Below, in pieces: positions 32,930 to 38,975 of a DNA stretch of 38,977 bases (positions within the stretch are counted from its first letter, which is position 1; every line of letters starts with the position of its first letter). The stretch is taken from contig CAIUGM010000026.1 of the NCBI GenBank assembly GCA_903898675.1, positions 1 through 38,977 on the forward strand, read 5' to 3'. The notes below the pieces were generated by a model. It worked only from the letters and a program-made list of their open reading frames with translations, ran no database searches and was not told the origin of the DNA. A program made the position numbers and the translations under genes. The DNA is from an uncultured Verrucomicrobiota bacterium. Lineage in GTDB: Bacteria; Verrucomicrobiota; Verrucomicrobiia; Opitutales; Opitutaceae.

Positions 32930-33014
32930 TTCACCACAGAGGCACAAAGACACAGAAATACGGGTAGGGATTCAGAAATGACTGAACTCTGTGCCTCAGT
33001 GTCTCTGTGGTGAA
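32930..33014. repeat. CACCACAGAGGCACAAAGACACAG hairpin repeat
   Basis: The left arm (from 32930) starts TTCACCACAGAGGCAC and the right arm (32987-33014) ends GTCTCTGTGGTGAA. Both arms are made of degenerate CACAGA/GCACA words. It lies between mqo and the nucleosidase-like gene. Confidence 0.88.
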
Positions 33015-33054
33015 AATCCGTTCCCTCCGGTACAAACCCTGCTTAGCTGCGGCC

Positions 33055-33828
33055 ATGGTCCTTTCTCCACCCAAGGTGCGCCTTGTTCTCTTCCTCCTTC
33101 TCGCTGTGCTTGTGGCGCGGGCCGAGTCGGCGTCAGGCCCGATCCTGTTCGCGGCGGCGACCGACGCGGAATTGCGGCCGCTCATTGCCAAGCTGGACGG
33201 CCCGGTCACGGAAAGCCGCGCGGCCTGGCAGTTCTGGCTCGGGAGCATTGACGGGAAGAAAGTGGTGCTCATCCGCACGGAGGGCGATCCGCTCAACGCG
33301 GTGGCGGCCACGACCCTCGCGATCCGGCGCTATCACCCGCAACTGGTGGTGACCTATGGGCTGGCCCGCGCGCACGACCCGGCGCTGCTGCCGGGCGACG
33401 TGGTCGTGAGCGAGAAATTCGCCGCGTTCGACGGCATGGAGTCGGACGTCATCCCGCTCGACGGCGGCAGCGCCCCGCTGACGTGGAGCCGGTTGCAGCA
33501 CAAGCTGGCGACCGCGGGCGAGAAGGAGACGCCGACGGATTTCTTTCCCGCCGACGCGCAAGCCTTGGGCCGGGCGAAAACCATTACCCTCGCTCACGGT
33601 CGCATCATCGCAGGCGTCCCGGGCTCGGCCAACCAGGTGAACCGCGAGGCGGACCGGGTCGCGTGGATCCACGAGAAATGGGGCACCAGTTGCGAAGACG
33701 GCGAGTCGGCGCACATCGCGGGCTGCGCCCAGTTGCTCGGGGTCCCGGTCATCGGGCTGCGGGTCATCGACGGCACGGAAAGCACCGCCGCGACGGTGGC
33801 CCTGCAATTCCTGGAGGCGGCGAAATGA
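33055..33828 (+). CDS. Exported nucleosidase-like protein A (PNP/MTAN fold, altered active site)
   Basis: 257 residues with a signal peptide (VRLVLFLLLAVLVARAES). The rest has the purine-nucleoside-phosphorylase/MTA-nucleosidase layout: ILFAAATDAELRPL, the GxA-like VTYGLARAHDPALLPGDVVVSE, GRIIAGVPGSANQVNREADR, then CEDGESAHIAGCAQLLGVPVIGLRVIDG. In MTA/SAH nucleosidase the matching region is MEGAA...RAISD, whose Asp protonates the base. Here Gly216 replaces the Met, Glu217 is kept, and Gly240 stands at the catalytic Asp position with Asp239 one place early. Activity may therefore be changed. The ATG at 33055 is preferred over a GTG inside the upstream hairpin. A related gene follows. Confidence 0.75.
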   Translation: MVLSPPKVRLVLFLLLAVLVARAESASGPILFAAATDAELRPLIAKLDGPVTESRAAWQFWLGSIDGKKVVLIRTEGDPLNAVAATTLAIRRYHPQLVVTYGLARAHDPALLPGDVVVSEKFAAFDGMESDVIPLDGGSAPLTWSRLQHKLATAGEKETPTDFFPADAQALGRAKTITLAHGRIIAGVPGSANQVNREADRVAWIHEKWGTSCEDGESAHIAGCAQLLGVPVIGLRVIDGTESTAATVALQFLEAAK

Positions 33829-33838
33829 ACCTAACGAT

Positions 33839-33922
33839 TTGTCATTCTGAACGGAGAGAAGAATCCAGTAGCATTTCCGCGGGCGAACATCGTTCTGGAT
33901 TCTTCGCGCTGCTCAGAATGAC
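33839..33922. repeat. GTCATTCTGA / AGAATGAC hairpin element, copy 2
   Basis: Left arm TTGTCATTCTGAACGGAGAG (from 33839), right arm ATTCTTCGCGCTGCTCAGAATGAC ending at 33922 in part. The ATG start of the next gene (33918-33920) lies within the right arm. Same family as 22385-22500. Confidence 0.88.
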
Positions 33923-34727
33923 TCGGCATGCGTACTGCCTGGCCGTCCTCTTCCTTTTATTGCCCGTCCTCCTCCGCGCCGCCGAGCCCGTCGAGGTACT
34001 GGTGCAGGGCGCGGAGCGACTTGAGGTGGGCGAGATCGTCGCGGCGCTCGAGCAGCCGCAGAAGCTGATGATCGGACCGTTCAGTTTCTGGACGGGCCGG
34101 ATCGGCGGGCATCGTATCGCGGTCCAGCTGACGGGTCAGGCGCTGCTCAATTGCACCACGTCGACGATCCTCGGGATCGAGGAGTTTTCGCCGAAGCTGA
34201 TCATCAACCAGGGTACGAGTGGCGCGCAGGCGCCTTACCTGACAGTCCACGACATTATCATCGGCCGGCGCGCGCTCGATTACAGCGGGTTTGTCACGCC
34301 GGTGCGGGCGGCGGGGCAGGGCAGTGCGCCACTCAGCTGGACGCCGGTGCCGCAGCGGTTGCGCGATCCCGCGACCGGGAAGTTGGTGACTTATCCGGAC
34401 GGATTTGCCGGTGACCCGGCGGCGCTGGCGATCGCGCTGCGCACCCGCAATTCGATGGGCCGGGTATTTGCCGGGGTCATTGGTTCGGCGAACGAGGTCA
34501 ACCTGGAGCTGGACCGGGTGCGCTGGTCGCACCAGGTCTTTGGCATGGACGTGGAGGAAATGGAGTCGGGGGTGGTCGCCGTCGTGGCGCACGCCTACGG
34601 CATCAGGTACATCGCGTTCCGGGTGGTGAGCGACGCGCCGTACGAAGGCGTGCAGTTCATCCCCCAGGCCGCGCGCGCCACCGGGTTGTTCACCGTGCGG
34701 TTCCTGGAGAATCTGCCACCGCTCTAA
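33918..34727 (+). CDS. Exported nucleosidase-like protein B (PNP/MTAN fold)
   Basis: 269 residues with a signal peptide (YCLAVLFLLLPVLLRAAEP). PNP/MTA-nucleosidase-type blocks follow: QLTGQALLNCTTSTILGIEEFSP, LIINQGTSGA, GVIGSANEVNLELDR, and VEEMESGVVAVVAHAYGIRYIAFRVVSDAP, with Glu216 and Asp239 at the substrate and catalytic positions, so the site looks intact. It is a paralogue of the preceding gene. An exported nucleosidase could salvage or degrade nucleosides in the periplasm, but substrate is unknown. The start ATG lies in the arm of a repeat element. No other in-frame ATG precedes the signal peptide, and no strong ribosome binding site is seen. Confidence 0.78.
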   Translation: MTRHAYCLAVLFLLLPVLLRAAEPVEVLVQGAERLEVGEIVAALEQPQKLMIGPFSFWTGRIGGHRIAVQLTGQALLNCTTSTILGIEEFSPKLIINQGTSGAQAPYLTVHDIIIGRRALDYSGFVTPVRAAGQGSAPLSWTPVPQRLRDPATGKLVTYPDGFAGDPAALAIALRTRNSMGRVFAGVIGSANEVNLELDRVRWSHQVFGMDVEEMESGVVAVVAHAYGIRYIAFRVVSDAPYEGVQFIPQAARATGLFTVRFLENLPPL

Positions 34728-34734
34728 AGTCCGT

Positions 34735-34846
34735 GTAGGGGCGCAGACTTGCCCGTTCGACGGGCTCTGGGCCCAGAGCTGGTCGAGGGGCTGCGCCCTC
34801 GGAGGTGATGCCACGTTCGCAGGGCACAGCAAGACTGCCCCCCTAC
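34735..34846. repeat. GTAGGGGCGCAGACTTGC hairpin repeat
   Basis: The arms 34735-34752 and 34829-34846 are complementary at 16 of 18 bases. The middle also holds GGGCTCTGGGCCCAGAGCT, a second palindromic piece. It follows the nucleosidase pair. Confidence 0.8.
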
Positions 34847-34875
34847 GCTAAGCCTTGAATCCAAGCTTCCCAGAG

Positions 34876-34955
34876 AATGTTCATTATTCAACGTTCACTG
34901 TTCAATTTTCATCTGTTCGGAACAACGAACATTGACCGATGAACGTTGAGCAATG
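34876..34955. repeat. GTTCA-type hairpin repeat, copy 4
   Basis: The left arm 34876-34918 (ATGTTCATTATTCAACG...) and right arm 34920-34955 (GAACGTTGAGCAATG at its end) are good imperfect complements. The remainder of the 34728-35108 gap holds nothing else recognisable apart from the GTAGGGG hairpin. Confidence 0.82.
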
Positions 34956-35108
34956 CTTCCGTTAAAAACTGCGGTCGACTGCGGGCCAGGAACTACGCGT
35001 TCTTAGGCTCAATCGCGGCTGCAGGATACTTACCCGCATCGCCCGGTCCTGGCCTACGCAGGTCTGCGTATGGCGGACGCGGACGGAACCGGCTAGAATC
35101 CGCCCATC

Positions 35109-35408
35109 ATGGACGATATTGCGACCGCCGACAAAACGACACGCCGGGTGGGTGTCGCCGAAGGCGTGCGGCACATGGTGGGATCGGCGCTGGTCTTCTT
35201 GTTGCTGGCGCAGCCCTTCACAGGTGGGGCGGCCCTCGCCATCATGGCTGGAGCGGCACTGTTCTGGGCGCTGGGCTATGTGACGCTGCGGGCGACGCGG
35301 GTGCGCTGCTGGTTCGGCGCTTGGGATGCCCCGTCGTTCGGTTTTGTCTGGAGCTACGCCGTGGTGCTGGCCCTCGCCGCCCACATCCTGGTCATCCGTT
35401 TGGCTTGA
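35109..35408 (+). CDS. Small membrane protein, hypothetical
   Basis: 99 residues. After a charged N-terminus (MDDIATADKTTRRVGVAEG) come three hydrophobic segments: MVGSALVFLLLAQPF, AALAIMAGAALFWALGYVTL and FVWSYAVVLALAAHILVIRLA. The intervening RATRVRCWFGAWD should be a cytoplasmic or periplasmic loop. No known family was recognised. It stands alone with hairpins on both sides; a perfect 22-bp inverted repeat follows it. The coding call rests on the regular membrane pattern and is moderate. Confidence 0.55.
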   Translation: MDDIATADKTTRRVGVAEGVRHMVGSALVFLLLAQPFTGGAALAIMAGAALFWALGYVTLRATRVRCWFGAWDAPSFGFVWSYAVVLALAAHILVIRLA

Positions 35409-35430
35409 GCCTTGGCCGTGAGTGGGCCCT

Positions 35431-35490
35431 TTAGTAGTCTATTAAACTACAAACACCCGAAAGTCGTCTTGTAGTTTAATAGACTACTAA
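35431..35490. repeat. Perfect 22-bp AT-rich inverted repeat
   Basis: Arms 35431-35452 and 35469-35490 are exact complements (left arm begins TTAGTAGTCTATTAAACTAC), with a 16-base loop. It is strikingly AT-rich for this region. It lies 22 bases after a small membrane protein gene and has no T-tract beyond it. Confidence 0.9.
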
Positions 35491-35561
35491 GGGGCTGGGG
35501 CGGGTTGACGCTATCCTGTTGATCCCCGGGCTGGGGCGGGATTAATCACTAGAGGTATCAC

Positions 35562-36098
35562 ATGACGAAATCTTTCATTGCCCTGGTGATCCTTGCTTCG
35601 CTGTGCGCCCTCACGGCCGTGGCCGCTCCGCCCAGCCGGCAGGATGCCCTCGCCGCGATCGCTACGCTCGAGACCGATCTGCTGAGTGAGTCGGCGATCC
35701 ATGCGGCGCGGGTGGTCAACCAGTTCGCGCAGCAAAGCGATGAGGTCACGTTCACTGTCGGACGGGAGACCGCTCCTTGGGTGCTGGAGAAGCGGATGCA
35801 CAACGAGCGGGACGACGCGCTCTACGCGATGCTCCTGTCGGTCTACCTCGCCGGCAACGCCAAGACGCAGCTGGAGTCCGGCAAGGCCGAGGACGATCCC
35901 TACAGCGGCTGGCTGGCCGTGATCCGCGCCTACCGGCTGATCCAGACAAAGCGGACGATCGTCATCCCCTCCATCGAGGCCCTGGCCGCGATGGAAGACA
36001 AGGGTACCCTGCAACAACACGCCGAGGAAGTGAAGGCGGCCAACAAGCAACCCGCCCCGCCGCCCACCAGCCCGGCCGACCACAAAAACTCCTTTTGA
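35562..36098 (+). CDS. Exported protein, hypothetical
   Basis: 178 residues with a signal peptide (MTKSFIALVILASLCALTAVAAP). The mature part is helical and charged (QDALAAIATLETDLLSESAIHAARVV, EDDPYSGWLAVIRAYRLIQ) and ends in a Pro-rich tail (KQPAPPPTSPADHKNSF). No family recognised. There is no strong Shine-Dalgarno sequence, though a GAGG lies 12 bases ahead. It is the last gene with the base composition of the main chromosome before the lower-GC cassette region. Confidence 0.72.
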   Translation: MTKSFIALVILASLCALTAVAAPPSRQDALAAIATLETDLLSESAIHAARVVNQFAQQSDEVTFTVGRETAPWVLEKRMHNERDDALYAMLLSVYLAGNAKTQLESGKAEDDPYSGWLAVIRAYRLIQTKRTIVIPSIEALAAMEDKGTLQQHAEEVKAANKQPAPPPTSPADHKNSF

Positions 36099-36222
36099 CC
36101 CAGTAGAGAGGATTTTAAAAATCGAATTGGTTCATTGAGTGGCTCGGTAATAATTAACCAGCCACCCTCAAACCAAAAATGACATGGGGGTCTTTCTGCC
36201 AATGCTTTCCTTTCCAACAAAT
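36099..36222. other. AT-richer spacer before the cassette region
   Basis: No convincing gene on either strand. Composition shifts to lower GC here. A loose GAGTGGCTCGG / CCAGCCACCCTC complementarity is present. This may be a gene-less or decayed cassette. Confidence 0.35.
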
Positions 36223-36270
36223 TCCCAATTTCAATCAACCAACCCTGGGATGGTTGATTGAACGTTGGGC
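36223..36270 (+). repeat. attC-like site 0, upstream edge of cassette row
   Basis: Ends in GTTGGGC (36264-36270), which fits the GTTRRRY core. The partner TCCCAAT (36223-36229) is a weakened RYYYAAC. Between them are exact 12-base complementary arms TTCAATCAACCA and TGGTTGATTGAA around ACCCTGGGA. It lacks the usual spacer and bulged base of attC, so it is less secure than the next two sites. Confidence 0.5.
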
Positions 36271-36276
36271 AGAAGA

Positions 36277-36666
36277 ATGAGCGTTCGATACATCGCGGGT
36301 GTAGATACAAGTCGATTCCGCTTCGACGAAGAAGGAATCTGCGAACCCGCATGGCGTATCGGCAATCTGGAGTGGAGAGATATAAGGGAAGTGTCTCTGA
36401 CTCGCGATGGCACTTGCGAATACATTTGCGTGGTGGTGAGAGACCGGATGGCGCTCAGATCTAGGTTGGGATTTCTTGGACGCCTTTTCAGTAATGCGAC
36501 CCGAACGGTCGGCCACGGCGATCTCACCATCAATGCGACCCGCCGAGGCATTAAGGGCGATGACGCTGTCGAGTTCGCATCATCCATGATCACCGCTTCT
36601 CTAGAGAAGAAGGTGCCCAACCACCCGACGGAACCGCGCTCGCCAGGCCTCGGCGGTTCATCGTAA
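36277..36666 (+). CDS. Cassette-borne hypothetical protein 1 (PH-like)
   Basis: 129 residues, cytoplasmic (no signal). Starts six bases after the GTTGGGC core, as cassette genes often do; the ATG at 36277 is chosen over a TTG within the core. The pattern GNLEWRDIREVSL...YICVVVRD...RTVGHGDLTINATRRGI resembles a small bacterial PH-like beta domain, by eye only. The last 16 or so residues (NHPTEPRSPGLGGSS) are read from the attC site itself, since the stop at 36664-36666 lies just before the GTTAGGC core. Lower GC than the chromosome to the left, consistent with transfer. Function unknown. Confidence 0.68.
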   Translation: MSVRYIAGVDTSRFRFDEEGICEPAWRIGNLEWRDIREVSLTRDGTCEYICVVVRDRMALRSRLGFLGRLFSNATRTVGHGDLTINATRRGIKGDDAVEFASSMITASLEKKVPNHPTEPRSPGLGGSS

Positions 36667-36674
36667 CGTTAGGC
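36615..36674 (+). repeat. Integron attC site 1
   Basis: GCCCAAC (36615-36621) matches RYYYAAC and GTTAGGC (36668-36674) matches GTTRRRY. The inner arms CGACGGAACCGCG and CGGCGGTTCATCG are imperfect complements with an unpaired base, the hallmark of attC. Total 60 bases. Confidence 0.85.
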
Positions 36675-36711
36675 AGCCTCTTTCAACGACGTTAACTAAC
36701 GGATTCGTAAC

Positions 36712-37176
36712 ATGAAAATACTCGCATGGACAGTGCTGGCACTCGTATCAGCCCTTGTCGGCTACGGTGAAACAGAGGAAGATCGAGCCTCGCTGCTCAA
36801 CACGACAGCTGCGCTCAGAAATGCGTTCGCGCGAGGTGACGTTGACGCGATAGCGGCGCTACATGATCCGGCTATTGTGAAGTATTTCGGAGGCACGAAC
36901 GTCGTGCTTGGCAAAGAAAATTTGATCAAGGGTCTCCGGGAGACGTTCAATAACTCCAAAATGGAGTTTATCGAGAACAAGGTTGAGAGCACCCTGTTTC
37001 ACGGAGATACTGCGGTAGAGACCAGCATTTTCACGATTAGAGTGACCTTTAAGGACGGACGACCGTCGATTGTGTCTCGAGGACGGGCGATGGTTGTCTA
37101 TGTTAGGTCAGCATCCAGTCCTACAGGTTGGGCGTCGATCAGAGAGATGGCGCAAGCGGCTCCGGAAGAGAAATAA
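36712..37176 (+). CDS. Cassette-borne exported SnoaL/DUF4440-like protein
   Basis: 154 residues with a signal peptide (MKILAWTVLALVSALVGYG). The mature part reads as an NTF2-like cone: LLNTTAALRNAFARGDVDAIAALHDPAIVKYFGG at about 28-60 is the typical start of SnoaL/DUF4440 domains, followed by FIENKVESTLFHGDTAVETSIFTIRVTF and a final strand GRAMVVYVRS. Such domains serve as enzymes or ligand binders; none of the catalytic sets can be assigned. It stops two bases before the attC core GCCTAAC. It lies 37 bases after the previous attC. The lower GC fits an acquired gene. Confidence 0.75.
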   Translation: MKILAWTVLALVSALVGYGETEEDRASLLNTTAALRNAFARGDVDAIAALHDPAIVKYFGGTNVVLGKENLIKGLRETFNNSKMEFIENKVESTLFHGDTAVETSIFTIRVTFKDGRPSIVSRGRAMVVYVRSASSPTGWASIREMAQAAPEEK

Positions 37177-37177
37177 T

Positions 37178-37230
37178 GCCTAACCACTCACCGAAACCGA
37201 CGCCAAGCTCGGTTCACTGAAACGTTAAGC
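37178..37230 (+). repeat. Integron attC site 2
   Basis: GCCTAAC (37178-37184) and GTTAAGC (37224-37230) are complementary core boxes apart from one base. The inner arms TCACCGAAACCGA and TCGGTTCACTGA pair imperfectly around CGCCAAGC. Total 53 bases, at the short end for attC. Confidence 0.85.
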
Positions 37231-37246
37231 AAAAGGAGCAAGACTC

Positions 37247-37786
37247 GTGCAAAGAATTTACGCACTGATAAGCCTCTTGTTGATAGCCGCCCTGTCCGGC
37301 TGCGAGCTGATGTCGCCGTCGGGGCCACGATACTCCACTATCGTGCAGCCACAGCCGAGCGCTGATAAGGCGCTAGTGTATGTGTATCGCACCACCAACG
37401 GCCGTTGGGTCGGGCGGGTTCATATCTCGGTTGACGGAAAGTCGGTAGCGGAGATCAGTGACTCGGAATACACCTGGTGTCAGCTCGCTCCAGGGAAGCA
37501 CATGATCCGGGCTGAATGGGGACTTATGGACAAACCGATGTTCGAAGGCGGGCAGTTCGAGCCAAAAACGTTTAGCCTCACAGTTGAGCCGGAGAAGACT
37601 TATCAGGTTTGTTACAGTATCAACGACGATGGCGAGAAACCCGGACTACTTGAAGGTTCGGGTTTGCTGGGAAAGGCTCTGTCGAAATCGCACGTTATTT
37701 CTGTAACTCTGGAAGGTGGGGAACAAGCAGGGCTGGTCGGCCCCTTGGGTAGTTGCAATCTACGTGAACCTATCCTCGCCAAATGA
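37247..37786 (+). CDS. Cassette-borne lipoprotein with DUF2846-like domain
   Basis: 179 residues. Starts at GTG 37247 with a good AAGGAG at 37233-37238, so the start is secure. The lipobox is ALSGC (residues 15-19), giving a lipid-anchored Cys. The mature part has KALVYVYRTTNGRWVGRVHISVDGKSVAEI and LAPGKHMIRAEWG followed by FSLTVEPEKTYQVCYSI, the pattern of DUF2846: a short beta-sandwich found in envelope lipoproteins. The function of this family is unknown. It begins 16 bases after attC site 2 and ends seven bases before the degenerate attC site 3. Confidence 0.78.
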   Translation: MQRIYALISLLLIAALSGCELMSPSGPRYSTIVQPQPSADKALVYVYRTTNGRWVGRVHISVDGKSVAEISDSEYTWCQLAPGKHMIRAEWGLMDKPMFEGGQFEPKTFSLTVEPEKTYQVCYSINDDGEKPGLLEGSGLLGKALSKSHVISVTLEGGEQAGLVGPLGSCNLREPILAK

Positions 37787-37793
37787 ATTTCGT

Positions 37794-37856
37794 GCTTAGC
37801 CACTCTTCGCATCCGGCGCTGGCCAAGGGCCGGCGCGGATGAAATCAAAGTTCGGT
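37794..37856 (+). repeat. Degenerate attC-like site 3
   Basis: GCTTAGC (37794-37800) is one base off RYYYAAC. The inner arms TTCGCATCCGGCGCTGGCC and GGCCGGCGCGGATGAA pair with bulges around AAG. The right core GTTCGGT (37850-37856) deviates at one position. It reads as a decayed or unusual attC. Confidence 0.55.
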
Positions 37857-37862
37857 GAGAAT

Positions 37863-38300
37863 ATGAGATATCTAGCATCATTTCTGGTCTTGTTCGCGAT
37901 TGGTCTTACGGGTTGCGCGAACAGCACGGCAGAGAGAGGCGTAGCGCTCGCAAACGAAAAACTTGCAGCAGAGCATTCCCCTTTTCGCTGGCAGGCGATT
38001 AGTGCCGGCTCGGGAACGATCCTGCGGAGGACACTCGCTCCGCTTGCGAGCGGCCCGACAAAAGCAGACGCACAACTTGCGAGCGATATTAAGGTCGCTC
38101 TAGGGGCGGCTGAAGCGAAGGCAGGGCGTTCGGCCGCCGTTAATATTAAAGAGATTAAGCCGTTTGAATCGTCGGCTCGCTTGATCAAGGAAATATGGAT
38201 CGTGGAATCGGCCGGCCGGACTTATGCGTACGTTGTATGGTTAAGATTATCGGATTCTGGCGGGACTGATCTCGGCCTAGAAGGACCGATTGAAATCTAA
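37863..38300 (+). CDS. Cassette-borne lipoprotein, hypothetical
   Basis: 145 residues. MRYLASFLVLFAIGLTGCANS gives a signal peptide with lipobox LTGC. The ATG at 37863 follows GGTGAGA and is chosen over an ATG at 37839 inside the attC-like site. The mature part has a helical stretch (TKADAQLASDIKVALGAAEAKAG) and a C-terminal strand pair (IKEIWIVESAGRTYAYVVWLRLSDSG). No family recognised. It has lower GC than the chromosome. No clear attC follows it, so it would be the last cassette or one whose site has decayed. Confidence 0.65.
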   Translation: MRYLASFLVLFAIGLTGCANSTAERGVALANEKLAAEHSPFRWQAISAGSGTILRRTLAPLASGPTKADAQLASDIKVALGAAEAKAGRSAAVNIKEIKPFESSARLIKEIWIVESAGRTYAYVVWLRLSDSGGTDLGLEGPIEI

Positions 38301-38319
38301 GTGACTGCAAAGGGTCAGC

Positions 38320-38362
38320 GGCTTGCCCCGATGGCTCCTCGGAGTTCCCTCGGCCAAGAGCC
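38320..38362. repeat. Imperfect hairpin after the last cassette gene
   Basis: GGCTTGCCCCGA (38320) faces TCGGCCAAGAGCC (38350), with CTCC-TC-GGAG inside the loop. It may be a terminator or the remains of an attC. No core boxes are recognisable. Confidence 0.4.
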
Positions 38363-38422
38363 TTAGACTGCAAGTACAGCATGTCATCTTTTGACTCCCA
38401 CCAAGGGTAGAGTTTGTCGTAT

Positions 38423-38815
38423 ATGAATCCGATGCGCGAACCAGAGGTAGGTCGGATCAAGCGCCTCCATCCGTATGCATGGTTGTGGGAGCCAATGGAG
38501 GGAGAGGCCTCCTTCGTGCTGAAGTCGATGTTCGGGACCAAGGCGGTGTATCTCGACGGCAAGCTCGTGCTTTGCTTCGCCGCGGGCGAGGAGCCGTGGC
38601 GCGGGGTGCTGGTGGGCACCGACCGGGCGCATCATGCCTCGCTCATGGCCGAGTTTCCCGCGCTGGCGCCGCACTCGATTCTGCCGAAGTGGCTGTACCT
38701 GCCGGAAACGCACGATGATTTCGAAAAGGTCGCCGTGCGGCTGGTGGGGTTGAGCCGGCGGCGCGATCCGCGGATTGGCGTTGCGCCCAAGCCGAGAAAG
38801 CGGAAGAGGGGTTAA
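38423..38815 (+). CDS. Small TfoX-N-like protein
   Basis: About 130 residues, cytoplasmic. FVLKSMFGTKAVYLDGKLVLCF resembles the start of TfoX N-terminal-type domains (MFGG...YxDGK). The rest (GVLVGTDRAHHASLMAEF, LPKWLYLPETHDDFEKVAVRLVGL) forms a compact alpha/beta unit and the C-terminus is basic (PRKRKRG). Function unknown; no competence link is implied. The start is uncertain: ATG 38423 is used here, 38432 and a TTG at 38414 are alternatives. The high GC matches the main chromosome, so it likely lies outside the cassette array. Confidence 0.65.
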   Translation: MNPMREPEVGRIKRLHPYAWLWEPMEGEASFVLKSMFGTKAVYLDGKLVLCFAAGEEPWRGVLVGTDRAHHASLMAEFPALAPHSILPKWLYLPETHDDFEKVAVRLVGLSRRRDPRIGVAPKPRKRKRG

Positions 38816-38917
38816 GCAAACTTCGCAATCGCTCAGGCTGATCGGCTCCGTCTTTTCGAGCCACCCTTAGAGTCGGTCTGGATGGTTGGTTGATGTTGCT
38901 ATGACTGACGCTGGTTG

Positions 38918-38975
38918 TCCATCCCTGGCGTAGGGAAGGCCCGGCTTGGCGGGCCTGACCGGAGCCAGGGATGGA
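38918..38975. repeat. TCCATCCCTGGC hairpin at the window end
   Basis: Exact 12-base arms 38918-38929 and 38964-38975, with an inner GGCCCGGCTTGGCGGGCC stem. It is another distinct hairpin type; nothing else is seen between 38816 and the end. Confidence 0.8.

Noticed and set aside
34946-35434. Alternative plus-strand frame over the small membrane protein
   Set aside because: Gly/Arg-rich reading without hydrophobic pattern; the frame from 35109 shows regular membrane segments instead.
35930-36352. Minus-strand open frame across the spacer and attC-like site 0
   Set aside because: Starts inside cassette gene 1 and ends inside the hypothetical exported gene, with no family match or ribosome binding site.
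38811-38817. GTTAAGC after the TfoX-N-like gene as another attC core
   Set aside because: It overlaps the stop codon of a high-GC gene and no complementary inner arms or RYYYAAC partner were found at the right distance.
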